DNA from: Bacteroidales bacterium
GTDB lineage: Bacteria; Bacteroidota; Bacteroidia; Bacteroidales; F082
DNA: 53,273 bases
NCBI GenBank assembly: GCA_016285355.1
Contig: JAEEQP010000025.1
Span: 1-53,273, forward strand
Direction of reading: 5' to 3'
The notes beneath the pieces are model-generated. The model worked only from the letters and a program-made list of their open reading frames with translations. It did no database searches and was not told where the DNA came from. This document shows, in pieces, positions 53,069 to 53,273 of this stretch. Positions within the stretch are counted from its first letter, which is position 1; the number at the start of each line of letters is the position of its first letter. Both the position numbers and the translations under genes were made by a program.

Positions 53069-53273
53069 TCAATCAATGATTATTTTTTGCGTCCTCACAT
53101 CGTCGCCATTGATGAGGCGTAACACGTAAACGCCAGGTGCCATCCCGCTTGTAGAGACGTGGCGCGCCGCGTCTCTACTGAAGATCACTCGTCCCATCAC
53201 GTCAATCACCTGTAAGGTACAGGTCCCTGAGCCTGTCGAAGGGCCGTCCGTGATAATGATGTTGCCCGAAGCA
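53069..53273 (-). CDS. 3' end of a T9SS-secreted protein (partial)
   Basis: The last 67 codons of a minus-strand gene that continues past the right edge. It is a T9SS type A sorting domain: LQVIDVMGRVIFS, GMAPGVYVLRLINGDD and TQKIIID at the end. It closely matches the end of the BspA-like protein at 47041. A family A repeat (53222-53245) gives Gly-Pro-Ser-Thr-Gly-Ser, and a family B repeat (53149-53178) gives a loop between the second and third strands, both in frame. The stop is TGA at 53069-53071. Confidence 0.85.
   Translation of the reverse strand, partial: ASGNIIITDGPSTGSGTCTLQVIDVMGRVIFSRDAARHVSTSGMAPGVYVLRLINGDDVRTQKIIID
53149..53178 (-). repeat. interspersed repeat family B in the partial T9SS gene
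   Basis: A palindromic unit TTGTAGAGACGTGGCGCGCC then GCGTCTCTAC; the centre differs from the other copies (GGCGCGCC instead of GATNNATC). Read in frame on the minus strand as Arg-Asp-Ala-Ala-Arg-His-Val-Ser-Thr. Confidence 0.8.
53222..53245 (-). repeat. interspersed repeat family A in the partial T9SS gene
   Basis: A complete 24-bp copy; on the minus strand it reads Gly-Pro-Ser-Thr-Gly-Ser inside the sorting domain region. Confidence 0.85.

Noticed and set aside
1..53273. Insertion sequences, tRNA or rRNA genes, replication origin
   Set aside because: No transposase-like frame, no clover-leaf candidate in the gaps and no DnaA-box cluster were seen by eye.

Overview
The window looks like a chromosomal segment of an anaerobic, host- or gut-associated member of the Bacteroidota, most likely order Bacteroidales. 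Four things support this. The -7 boxes follow the Bacteroidota form TAnnTTTG, often TATCTTTGC or TATTTTTGC, with a TTTG-like box about 17-22 bases upstream. Several secreted proteins end in type IX secretion (T9SS type A) sorting domains. There are BspA-like leucine-rich repeats and SusD-free lipoprotein/barrel pairs. The housekeeping genes (gdhA, speA, clpC, gyrA, a fused Nfn/GltA-type oxidoreductase) have Bacteroidales-like layouts. No rRNA, tRNA, CRISPR array or transposase was seen. The genus cannot be named from the sequence.

Layout. 1-6531: a PIN-domain remnant, then minus-strand genes: an OprO/P-type porin with a YeiH-type exporter and a small membrane protein; ychF-idi; a beta-barrel protein with a lipoprotein and a clear terminator. 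6691-14876: prsW and guaA diverge, followed by a LysM/periplasmic-binding-like protein with a YwqK-type lipoprotein, gdhA, a ParE-type toxin-antitoxin pair and a Nudix hydrolase. 15039-28478: a surface-protein region with a 1545-residue T9SS adhesin, then a tight run of an AAA/PD-(D/E)XK protein, two T9SS proteins with duplicated C-terminal halves (one with an IgGFc-binding-like head), a lipoprotein and an outer-membrane barrel. 28480-36664: speA, an N-acetylglucosamine kinase-like gene, a PEGA/FISUMP-like protein, a HEPN-like protein and a RloA-RloB (AbiL-like) pair. 36688-46545: clpC-cca-miaA on the minus strand, a higBA module, then gyrA and a TPR protein. 46546-53273: a long gene-free leader with a striking nested hairpin, a BspA-like T9SS protein, the Nfn-type fusion, and the 3' end of another T9SS protein running off the right edge.

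The strongest unexplained signal is a set of short interspersed palindromic DNA repeats. Family A has core TTCGACAGGCTCA (8 good copies). Family B has core AGAGACGCGAT (4 arms at 3 sites). Family C is TGTAGGGCTG-bounded. Most A and B copies lie inside real reading frames without breaking them: as linkers before T9SS sorting domains, as the acidic tail of GyrA, as an 81-bp in-frame insertion in a sugar kinase, and as an inverted pair across the start of miaA. In all five T9SS-linked A copies the unit is read in the same frame and orientation (Ser-Thr-Gly-Ser). The second notable item is the tandem adhesin operon with its upstream AAA/nuclease-like gene. The third is the 112-nt nested hairpin before the BspA-like gene.
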